From Aldehydirespirator sp965221185 (GTDB lineage Bacteria > Actinomycetota > Acidimicrobiia > Acidimicrobiales > Aldehydirespiratoraceae): a DNA stretch of 64,000 bases. Made by a program: the position numbers and the translations under genes. The notes beneath the pieces were generated by a model, which saw only the letters and a program-made list of their open reading frames with translations, did no database searches and was not told the DNA's origin. Position 1 is the stretch's first letter. Each line of letters starts with the position of its first letter. Below are positions 7,914 through 14,838 of this stretch, in pieces. The stretch is from contig OZ244866.1 in the NCBI GenBank assembly GCA_965221185.1, positions 3,224,001-3,288,000 on the forward strand, given 5' to 3'.

Positions 7914-9833
7914 TCAGGGCGGTGCTCGGCTAGCGCCGGGGTCGGCGCTGTCGACGTCGTGGGCCCTCGTCGGTGGGTGCACCTCGGCGCTGGTGTCTGC
8001 GGCGCTGTAGGCATCGGGGTGCTCGTCCCGCTCCTGTGGGATCGGGTCGTCGAGTTCGGGGTCGGCGGCGGTGTTGTCGCTGCCGTTGTGGGCTCCGTTG
8101 CTGCCGTTGCCTGTTGTGTTGGTGCCGTTGGTCTGGTTGTCGGCGAAGGTCAGTTTCAGGTTGTAGGCGACGGCAGCGGCGGTTGCGGCGATGGTGTTTG
8201 CGGGCAGGCCGAAGGCTTGGCATGCCTCGCCTCCCAAGCCTGCGTTGGACTTGAGTTTGCCGTAGGGCCCTTCGACTGTGGGGCGCCGGTTGTAGCTCTT
8301 CTTCCACACTGTTGTGCCGTAGGGGTGCTCTTGCCAGGTGTCGAGGTCCTTGATGCGGGCGCTGACCTTTCCGCCGCAGCAGCGGCTCCCCGCCGGGACG
8401 GCGGGCATGGGGGCGTTGTAGGACTTCGCAGCGGTGCTGGGGTGGGCGCCATGGCCTGCGCACACGCTGCATTTGAACTGCCGTCCGCGGACGCTGCCGT
8501 CGGGCTTGTAGAGGGGGCCCACAGAGCGCCACCCGTATCGTCGGAAGCGATCGTTGAACCACTCTTCGAGCTGTTTGGTGTTCGTCGTGCGGCGGTTCTG
8601 CGCCGACGGCGTCACCGATGCGTCGGGGGTCCAGTCCGCCAGGGGCGTGCCGCAGTGCATGACGACGTCCTGTCCGCGCGTGCCGAGGGTCCCATTGTCG
8701 GGATTGGTGAGACGGCGCTTGGGATAGTCCATCACCACGTTTAGGCCAAGCTTGTGCAGCGGGCGCAAGAATTTCTCGCGCTTGACGGTGTAGGCCCGGT
8801 CGGCGATGACTTCGGTGATCCCGGGGGCGAGCTTGAGGGCGTTCAAGATGGCGCGCAGCCCGCTGGGGCCGGGGTTCTGGCCTGCTGGGTTGAGGTCTAT
8901 CGCGAGGATGTAGGGGCGAACATGGGGGCCTAGCTTGTACTCGTCGGGGCGGCCGCACCAGGAGATGGTCCTGCACGCGATGACGGTTGTCAGGTCATAG
9001 CCGACGAACTTGTGGGCCTTGCGTTTGCGTGTTGCTGAGGCGTGTCCGGCGCGCGCAGCGAGGTCTTTGGAGCGGATGATCTTGCCGTCTGGTCCGACTT
9101 CGACACCTCGTTTCTTGGCTGCTGCTGCCTTCATGGCGTCCATCGGTTCGGGTTCGGCCAGGTTGGGGTTCTCGAGGACCTGTTCGCGGTGCATCGCGAA
9201 CGCGTCCTTGTCGATGTCGTATTGCTTGACGTAGTGGATGGTGCGGGCCCATGTCTCGACCGGGGTGCTGTCGACGATGACTGCTTTGACTGTTCTGCGG
9301 ATGTGTCGGGGGACGCTGGCCCAGACCATGGCGTTGGAGAACCATCTCAGGTCACAGCGCGTGGCGCCGGAGTACCATCCCAACCACAGCAGCGCCTCGA
9401 ACTTGATGAGCTGGTACGCGACCCGCTTGAACTTGATCGGCTTGAAGTTGCCGTGTTGGTCCAGCAGGCCCAGCATCTGGGCGATGTCGGGGTGCAGCCC
9501 GTACATCACTGCGACGACATCGCTGCGCTTGTAGGACTTCGTCTTGAGGCACGCGGCCATCGTGATGCACACCAGCAGCGCCTTGATCGACGCCCTCGCT
9601 TTGGGGCCGCGGCGTGGCGTCATCTTGGGCTCCAGATGCTCCAGCACCCCAGAGCGCTCCACGACGCTGATGATCCGAAGCCCCTGCTCCTTTGACGACC
9701 ACTCCGGCTCCGCGGACTTGACCGGAAAATCAGAGGGCAGCTTGCGGTGGCTCTGCCAGTTCGCGAACTGCTGGAGGGTCTTCTGTATCTTGGCCGCCGC
9801 CCGCGCGGCCCGGCGCTGCGCTTTGCGGTTCAC
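7914..9833 (-). CDS. DDE transposase, 639 aa (IS1182/ISNCY-like)
   Basis: The N-terminal half has a transposase DUF772-like region (RASIKALLVCITMA, LHPDIAQMLGLLD). Catalytic candidates follow: VDSTPVE (first Asp), VIADRAY (second Asp), and a late R-x-x-V-E-x-P-Y-G (Glu) motif. A Cys/His zinc-knuckle-like patch (CSVCAGHGAH, RCCGG) lies between the last two. The final 90 residues are Asn/Asp/Thr-rich and disordered. The start ATG overlaps the stop of the upstream gene as ATGA (9830-9833), so it is translated as the last gene of a coupled operon. Confidence 0.8.
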   Translation of the reverse strand: MNRKAQRRAARAAAKIQKTLQQFANWQSHRKLPSDFPVKSAEPEWSSKEQGLRIISVVERSGVLEHLEPKMTPRRGPKARASIKALLVCITMAACLKTKSYKRSDVVAVMYGLHPDIAQMLGLLDQHGNFKPIKFKRVAYQLIKFEALLWLGWYSGATRCDLRWFSNAMVWASVPRHIRRTVKAVIVDSTPVETWARTIHYVKQYDIDKDAFAMHREQVLENPNLAEPEPMDAMKAAAAKKRGVEVGPDGKIIRSKDLAARAGHASATRKRKAHKFVGYDLTTVIACRTISWCGRPDEYKLGPHVRPYILAIDLNPAGQNPGPSGLRAILNALKLAPGITEVIADRAYTVKREKFLRPLHKLGLNVVMDYPKRRLTNPDNGTLGTRGQDVVMHCGTPLADWTPDASVTPSAQNRRTTNTKQLEEWFNDRFRRYGWRSVGPLYKPDGSVRGRQFKCSVCAGHGAHPSTAAKSYNAPMPAVPAGSRCCGGKVSARIKDLDTWQEHPYGTTVWKKSYNRRPTVEGPYGKLKSNAGLGGEACQAFGLPANTIAATAAAVAYNLKLTFADNQTNGTNTTGNGSNGAHNGSDNTAADPELDDPIPQERDEHPDAYSAADTSAEVHPPTRAHDVDSADPGASRAPP

Positions 9834-10783
9834 GCCTTCAGCCCCTCGATCGCGGCCTGTTCAGGCGAAATGTCCGCGGCGACGTGAGCCAGGACCGAGT
9901 CGAGGGTCTGTGTCCCCGCCCGGCCTGAGATGATGTGCAGCGCCGCCAGATTTGTTCCCGCTGTCACGTGCGCGGCCAGCCAGCTGATGCGGGCACGGCG
10001 CAGCGACAGGCCATCTCCTGCCACGATGAGACGGCCCGCGACGCTGGTCACCGCGTTGCGGCTCTTGGCGGTGATGAATCTGTCGCCGTCGGCGGCTTGT
10101 GCTGCGCGCAGCGCCAAATCGGTGTACGCGGCGCGCACGGGGACCAAACGCGGGTTGCCGCCACCGACCTGCACGCCGACACGTCCGCCGATCATCGCGA
10201 CGAGGTCCTGGGGGCCGACCCCGGCGATCTGAGGGCCGAGCAGCCCGGCACCGAAGGCGCCGACCACCACCCAGATACGCGCCACCCGATTGTTGCGTCC
10301 AGGCATGACCGCGGCCAGACCGAACCCGGCCTCGGTTGCAGAGCTGTAGGGCTCGGGCATGCGGTTGCGCCCGAAGTCCGGCACCAACGGGTCCCAGCCG
10401 TCGGGGTTCACGGCCCGTCCCACTCGGCAGAGAGCAGAACGCAGCGTGAGCCGGAACCGCTGAGGCCTCTCAGCACACACCACCGTCGTGAAGTGATGCA
10501 CGTTGTGGGGGTGCAGCACGACTGTCGGATCCACCGTGGACAAAGCCAGATAGGCCCACACCGCCAACCGGGTCGTGGCCCACATCAGCGTCTTGGCCGT
10601 CGAAACGCTCGCTGGCGCCGCCGCAGCCACCCACACCCTCACCGACGGCATCACCACCGGCAACGCCGAAGGGATCACCACCGGCGGAGCCGCTTCCGCT
10701 TGGTCCTCGAGGACGCACTGTGGCCTATAGGACGCCACCAACGCGGCCACACCGGCGGCCAGCTTCGGAGCCCGATCGCTCAT
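9830..10783 (-). CDS. Transposon accessory protein, tyrosine-recombinase-like but catalytically degenerate
   Basis: From ATG 10783 (MSDRAPK), which overlaps the upstream stop as ATGA, 317 aa. The C-terminus (LSLRRARISWLAAHV, GTNLAALHIISGRAG, TLDSVL) follows the shape of a tyrosine-recombinase C-terminal domain. However, the HxxR, the GH and the nucleophile Tyr are all absent. The N-terminal two-thirds is mixed helical and compatible with a core-binding domain. I infer an inactive recombinase-fold accessory factor for the downstream DDE transposase. A frameshifted paralogue lies directly upstream. Fold assignment is tentative. Confidence 0.55.
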   Translation of the reverse strand: MSDRAPKLAAGVAALVASYRPQCVLEDQAEAAPPVVIPSALPVVMPSVRVWVAAAAPASVSTAKTLMWATTRLAVWAYLALSTVDPTVVLHPHNVHHFTTVVCAERPQRFRLTLRSALCRVGRAVNPDGWDPLVPDFGRNRMPEPYSSATEAGFGLAAVMPGRNNRVARIWVVVGAFGAGLLGPQIAGVGPQDLVAMIGGRVGVQVGGGNPRLVPVRAAYTDLALRAAQAADGDRFITAKSRNAVTSVAGRLIVAGDGLSLRRARISWLAAHVTAGTNLAALHIISGRAGTQTLDSVLAHVAADISPEQAAIEGLKA

Positions 10784-11237
10784 GACCCGCCCCCGCAGCG
10801 GCACCAGCGCACCATCGCCTCAGGGGTGTTCATCGACACCGGCCCCTCCAGAACTCGCAGCACCGCCAACGGGGTTCCCGCCACAAGATGAACTGTGAGC
10901 CACGTGTTGCGTGCACGCGGAAGCGACAGCCCATCTGTGGCGAGGCGCTCCGCGGTTCTGTGAACCGCGTTACGGCCCTCGGCGGTGATGAACTTCCCTG
11001 AGCTGGTCTCCTCCGCAGCCTCGCGAACCATCTCGGTGTAGATCGCGCGTACAGGGACCAGTCGGGCCCGCGGCCCTCGATTCGCAACCCGATGCGATGA
11101 CCGCGTAGATCGACATGCAGCACCACGTGCACCGCCGCGTCCTCGGGATCCAAGCGGGCAGGCCACCACGCCTCCAGCACCTCGGCCACCGCCGGACACA
11201 CCGTCGGTTCGACACCAGAGCGCCCGACACCGCTCAC
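10780..11237 (-). pseudogene. Frameshifted paralogue of the accessory protein
   Basis: From GTG 11237 the frame gives TVCPAVAEVLEAWWPARLD and HRIGLRIEGRG. The homology then continues in another frame from about 11070: ARLVPVRAIYTEMV, GKFITAEGRNAVHRTAERL, LSLPRARNTWLTVHLVAG. This aligns with the product of 9830-10783 (LVPVRAAYTDL, DRFITAKSRNAV, LSLRRARISWL). The frame change lies in a G/C-rich run. It is either a disabling mutation or a programmed shift. Start and stop are each coupled to neighbours (GTGA at 11234-11237, ATGA at 10780-10783). Confidence 0.6.
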
Positions 11238-11377
11238 GGCGCGCCCCTAGTCCGGTGCACCGGCGACGAACCCCCGGAGCGGCCACACACCAGCCCGGCC
11301 AAGCCCTGCATCGGGACCACGGCGTCACAGCTGGGCGGGCCGTCTTGTGCCGGTAGAGAAGCACTGCTATGGTCCAT
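11234..11377 (-). CDS. Short leader ORF of the transposon operon, 47 aa
   Basis: ATG 11377 follows a GAGGAAG Shine-Dalgarno. The product begins MDHSSASLPAQDGPPSCDA, and its TGA overlaps the next GTG (GTGA). The first 19 codons and the upstream leader are the part duplicated in the four 195-bp repeats. It is probably the stump of a once larger first gene, or a leader peptide coupling translation. The same frame stays open through the repeats, so a longer repetitive protein is formally possible. Confidence 0.4.
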   Translation of the reverse strand: MDHSSASLPAQDGPPSCDAVVPMQGLAGLVCGRSGGSSPVHRTRGAP

Positions 11378-12096
11378 GGCGATTTCTTCCTCGCGGTATT
11401 GCGTGGAGGATGTGACACATCGAGGCGCCCTGTCCGGTAAGACATCTGGGCGCCTCGATGCGCGTTCAAACCATGATGCACCAAGTTCTGTTACCGAAGT
11501 CGGCGACGGGTCCGGGGCGTCACAGCTGGGCGGGCCGTCTTGTGCCGGTAGAGAAGCACTGCTATGGTCCATGGCGATTTCTTCCTCGCGGTATTGCGTG
11601 GAGGATGTGACACATCGAGGCGCCCTGTCCGGTAAGACATCTGGGCGCCTCGATGCGCGTTCAAACCATGATGCACCAAGTTCTGTTACCGAAGTCGGCG
11701 ACGGGTCCGGGGCGTCACAGCTGGGCGGGCCGTCTTGTGCCGGTAGAGAAGCACTGCTATGGTCCATGGCGATTTCTTCCTCGCGGTATTGCGTGGAGGA
11801 TGTGACACATCGAGGCGCCCTGTCCGGTAAGACATCTGGGCGCCTCGATGCGCGTTCAAACCATGATGCACCAAGTTCTGTTACCGAAGTCGGCGACGGG
11901 TCCGGGGCGTCACAGCTGGGCGGGCCGTCTTGTGCCGGTAGAGAAGCACTGCTATGGTCCATGGCGATTTCTTCCTCGCGGTATTGCGTGGAGGATGTGA
12001 CACATCGAGGCGCCCTGTCCGGTAAGACATCTGGGCGCCTCGATGCGCGTTCAAACCATGATGCACCAAGTTCTTTAACCGAAGTCGGCGACGGAC
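11322..12096. repeat. Four tandem copies of a 195-bp unit
   Basis: Units begin at 11322, 11517, 11712 and 11907 with nearly no divergence; the last unit ends near 12096 with ttctttaacc in place of ttctgttacc. Each contains, read on the minus strand, a stable hairpin, a Shine-Dalgarno, and an ATG with the first 19 codons of the operon leader. The period is a multiple of three and carries no stop in several frames, so long ORFs on both strands (e.g. 11115-12131 plus, 11234-12469 minus) are artefacts or at best repeat proteins. Confidence 0.95.
11418..11460 (-). promoter_or_regulatory. Leader hairpin, repeated four times
   Basis: CATCGAGGCGCCC pairs perfectly with GGGCGCCTCGATG, and the loop adds TGTC/GACA. 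Copies are at 11613-11655, 11808-11850 and 12003-12045. On the minus strand each copy lies about 40 nt upstream of an ATG with a Shine-Dalgarno. A comparable GGCGCC-core hairpin occurs at 23120-23158 upstream of the related recombinase-like gene, so it appears to be a conserved leader element. No U-run follows. Confidence 0.6.
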
Positions 12097-12301
12097 TACG
12101 GTCACGGGACCGCTCTACAGCGTCGGTCTGACCGAAAGTCCAGGTCAAGCCGGTCAAGAAGAGCCGCGCTGGCGTTCCCGGCTCCGGCACGCGGCAGCCC
12201 GCAACAGGCATGCAAGCCTCGGGAATGCGACGCGCGTCGGCGACGGGGCCTCCTCCGTCGGCTCGAATCGCCCCGGGTCCCGGTGACATCCACACGGGGG
12301 G

Positions 12302-12340
12302 TTTCTGCATATACAGAATTATAGTCGGGGGTGTGACACC
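12302..12340 (-). promoter_or_regulatory. Promoter-operator module P1 (palindrome + TATAAT)
   Basis: On the minus strand TGTCACACCCCC is followed after 3 nt by TATAAT (12318-12323) and then the palindrome TTCTGTATATGCAGAA (12303-12318). The same order occurs at 23655-23691 and 39887-39924. The palindrome would cover the transcription start. It would drive the repeat-bearing leader and transposon operon to the left. Confidence 0.6.
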
Positions 12341-12429
12341 GGCTTCGGAGAACTTCGGTAACTGACTATCCGGGACATCACTGGAGTCACCGGCGCGGCG
12401 CTGAGTCCCGCGCTCGTCGAACAGGGCCT

Positions 12430-12645
12430 CACCGTCGGAGCGGCCCGTCAAGGCACACTGGCTGGGCAATCAGCGAGCCATCGACACCGCGCTGACCGCC
12501 GTGTCCGACTATCGCTCGGCCGCCACTCTCTACAGACTGGCCCGAACCCCACCGGACCGCTCCCGAGTCGTGTTGAAGACCCGGGCCGGCAAACTGGAGC
12601 TGGAGGCACCCCGTCGCAGCGGGACGGCCTCGGCAAGAACCTAGG
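12430..12645 (+). pseudogene. IS256-type transposase N-terminal scrap
   Basis: The frame ending at the TAG near 12642 reads RVVLKTRAGKLELEAPR. This matches the conserved strand of mutator-type (IS256) transposases, usually written V-x-T-R-x-G-x-L-x-L-x-x-P-R. It is flanked by helical debris (RAIDTALTAVSDYRSAATL). It stops within a few codons and has no catalytic core. An inverted-repeat element begins 5 bp downstream. Confidence 0.4.
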
Positions 12646-12646
12646 G

Positions 12647-12792
12647 TATGGGTGCCCACAATTCGGTCGTGGGCGCTGACCAGGGGTTACGCGCTCCATC
12701 CAGGAATCGGTACGAGTTTCGGTACACGAGGACTCAGCATCGGCCCCCATCGTTGCAGGTCAACGACCACGGCCGAGTTTCCGGCACCCACA
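12647..12792. mobile_element. Non-autonomous TGTGGGTGCC element, copy A (146 bp)
   Basis: Left end TATGGGTGCC and right end GGCACCCACA are inverted repeats, and about 30 bp of subterminal sequence is also imperfectly inverted. It is internally shorter than the 153-bp copies at 17484, 43580 and 56890. Its right part supplies the last codons and stop of the adjacent lipoprotein gene. Confidence 0.8.
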
Positions 12793-14662
12793 CGGTTCTA
12801 ACAGAGCGGGAGGGGGAGGTTCCCTCCCGCCACTCACCAGGCTCTGTGGACATGTCGAACGGTTGCTCGTCGAAGTATGCCAGCCGGTTCGGAATCGTCA
12901 TCATAATGATCCACCGTTCCTCGGCGGTGAGCCGGTCTGGCCGATGCCGGAGCGCGAAGTACGGTAGGAAACTCTCTGCGACATCTTCCCGGTCGGGATG
13001 GTCGCGCGCGTATTCGGAAATGAATGCGTCGTCCGCTCGCTGTGCCGAGCGCCACCCAGGGGCTTCACTAATCGAAGGGTCAAGTGCGGCGTGCGCGGCT
13101 TCGTGCAGGAAGATTTCCTCCAGGTACCCCTCGCGCAGCGCTTGCTGTGTTGCTTCATCGTCGGTATGGATCAAGAGGCTTCCGTTGTAAGAGTTGCCTC
13201 CGAAGAGCCCCTCGCCCGCATTCATCTCCACTTCGCGAAGCCCTGACATCAGGACGGCTGGGAGCCGCCCTATCGCGGGGGCGAACGTGTCAACCTGCCT
13301 TCGGGCCGCCTCCTCGCTGCCAAACTCTGGATTGACCTGAAACTCCAAGGTCCGTTCGCCGAACTGCGCATCGAACAGGTACGCATCGACGGTGACCCAC
13401 ATGTCCACCCGCCTGTCGAAGACTTCGCGCATCCCGCGGCCGGTGTAGGTCACGCTCCCGAGTGCCGTCGGATCAGAGGGACCGAGTATGTCGGGCGTGA
13501 TCCACACGGTGCCTGAGTACGGAGGTACCCCGGTGTGTTCAAGCGCGAAGTCGAGTGTGCGGTCGCCCGAATCCACTGTCAACTGAACTGTCTGTACGAA
13601 GTAGCCGGGAACGGCCGTCACGGTGACCTCGACCTGGCCCAGGATGTTCGAGAACCGGTACTGCCCGTCAGCACCCGTGAGCACGTAGCCCCTCGTTCCG
13701 TCTCCCAGCCGCACGATCGCGCCGGGAACCCCCAGGCGCTCCATCCGACCGTCGCTCACCGTGCCCGACAGCGTGAACCCCGCGACCGTCACGGTTGCAG
13801 CACCCGATGTCGCGCCCGCCATCGCAGTGATCGTGGCCATGCCGCCACCCGCTGCTGTCACCAGACCCCCAGTGTCCACCGTCGCCACCGCGACGTCACT
13901 GGATTGCCATGAGAACTCGGCTCTCTCCACTAGATTCCCGTTCTCGTCGAACGCCTCCGCCGTCAACTGCACGGTTGCGCCCAACGAGGACAGCTCGGCC
14001 GTGGCCAGCGACACAGTGACCGAGCTGACCATCTGGTCCACAGACACCATTGCGCTCTCGGAGACCGCCCCCGCCGTGGCAGTGATGGTGGCCGTCCCGT
14101 TCGCGGCCGCCGTCACCAGCCCTGATCCACCGACCGTGGCGACCGCGGTGGCGCTGCTCGACCAGGCGACCGCCGCCCCCACCATCACCCGCCCGTTCTG
14201 GTCGAGCACCTCAGTCGAGAGTTGCACGGTTGCGCCCAATGCGGCGATCTGAGCGGTCGAGGGCGTGACCGTCACGGTTGATGGTCGCAGCGGATCGGCT
14301 TCTGGCTCAGGGACCGTAGTCGTACCCGACTCGGCCACCGCTTCTGGCTCAGGGACCGTAGTCGTACCCGACTCGGCCACCGCTTCTGGCTCAGGGACCG
14401 TAGTCGTACCCGACTCGGCCACCGCTTCTGGCTCAGGGACCGTAGTCGTACCCGACTCGGCCACCGCTTCTGGCTCAGGGACCGTAGTCGTACCCGACTC
14501 GGCCACCGCTTCTGGCTCAGGGACCGTAGTCGTACCCGACTCGGCCACCGATGGTGACGATCCATCGCCGCTGCTCGTGTCGGCAGTGCCCCCGCCGCAA
14601 GCCGCGCACACAACAACAAACACGGCGAACGTCGCGAGCGCGCCAGCTCGCGGTTCGCTCAT
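12734..14662 (-). CDS. Lipoprotein with Big_2 domains, repeat linker and zincin domain
   Basis: Start ATG 14662 after a G-rich ribosome site; an upstream in-frame extension is implausible. Order: lipoprotein signal ending VCAAC (about residue 20), six 14-residue linker repeats (VAESGTTTVPEPEA), two bacterial Ig-like Big_2 domains (SSATAVATVGGSGLVTA type), a carboxypeptidase-regulatory-like beta domain (VPGAIVRLGDG, GADGQYRFSN), then a domain with LHEAAHAAL, an HExxH zincin motif. It is likely a cell-surface metallopeptidase. The last 20 residues (VWVPETRPW onward) come from the inverted-repeat element, so the native 3' end is lost. It is divergent from another zincin lipoprotein. Confidence 0.85.
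   Translation of the reverse strand: MSEPRAGALATFAVFVVVCAACGGGTADTSSGDGSSPSVAESGTTTVPEPEAVAESGTTTVPEPEAVAESGTTTVPEPEAVAESGTTTVPEPEAVAESGTTTVPEPEAVAESGTTTVPEPEADPLRPSTVTVTPSTAQIAALGATVQLSTEVLDQNGRVMVGAAVAWSSSATAVATVGGSGLVTAAANGTATITATAGAVSESAMVSVDQMVSSVTVSLATAELSSLGATVQLTAEAFDENGNLVERAEFSWQSSDVAVATVDTGGLVTAAGGGMATITAMAGATSGAATVTVAGFTLSGTVSDGRMERLGVPGAIVRLGDGTRGYVLTGADGQYRFSNILGQVEVTVTAVPGYFVQTVQLTVDSGDRTLDFALEHTGVPPYSGTVWITPDILGPSDPTALGSVTYTGRGMREVFDRRVDMWVTVDAYLFDAQFGERTLEFQVNPEFGSEEAARRQVDTFAPAIGRLPAVLMSGLREVEMNAGEGLFGGNSYNGSLLIHTDDEATQQALREGYLEEIFLHEAAHAALDPSISEAPGWRSAQRADDAFISEYARDHPDREDVAESFLPYFALRHRPDRLTAEERWIIMMTIPNRLAYFDEQPFDMSTEPGEWREGTSPSRSVRTVWVPETRPWSLTCNDGGRC
14298..14549 (-). repeat. 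Six 42-bp tandem repeats inside the lipoprotein linker
   Basis: The six copies are essentially identical at the DNA level and encode VAESGTTTVPEPEA. Such uniform in-frame repeats change copy number easily, so stalk length may differ between cells. Confidence 0.95.
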
Positions 14663-14752
14663 CACGACCCCCCCTCCCGGCGAACCCACCCGCGTCCACG
14701 CTAGGTATTCGTAACTATCATTAATCGCGGTTGCGAGAATATGCAATGTGCG

Positions 14753-14810
14753 TGTGGGTGCAAAATATCGTGTCGTGGCTGGTGAAGGATCGCTTGGGTA
14801 TTCGCTGATA
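14753..14810. mobile_element. Degenerate right end of a TGTGGGTGCC-type IS
   Basis: TGTGGGTGC followed by TGTCGTGGCTGGTGAAGG and GGTATTCGCTGAT matches the IS right end seen at 54311-54373 and 22152-22215. It lies in the divergent promoter region between the two zincin lipoproteins and could affect their expression. Confidence 0.5.
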
Positions 14811-14838
14811 GGGCCGCCGCAGGAGGAGGTACCCAAAG

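Noticed and set aside
7854..8744. 296-codon plus-strand ORF opposite the DDE transposase
   Set aside because: Shadow frame; the minus strand carries the conserved transposase motifs.
11322..12096. CRISPR array
   Set aside because: There are no short repeats with unique spacers; whole 195-bp units are identical and no cas genes occur.
11234..12469. 411-codon ORF across the 195-bp repeats (and the 338-codon plus-strand ORF)
   Set aside because: Both stay open only because the repeat period is a multiple of three and lacks stops. The units contain a hairpin, ribosome site and ATG, which fit a leader better than a protein.
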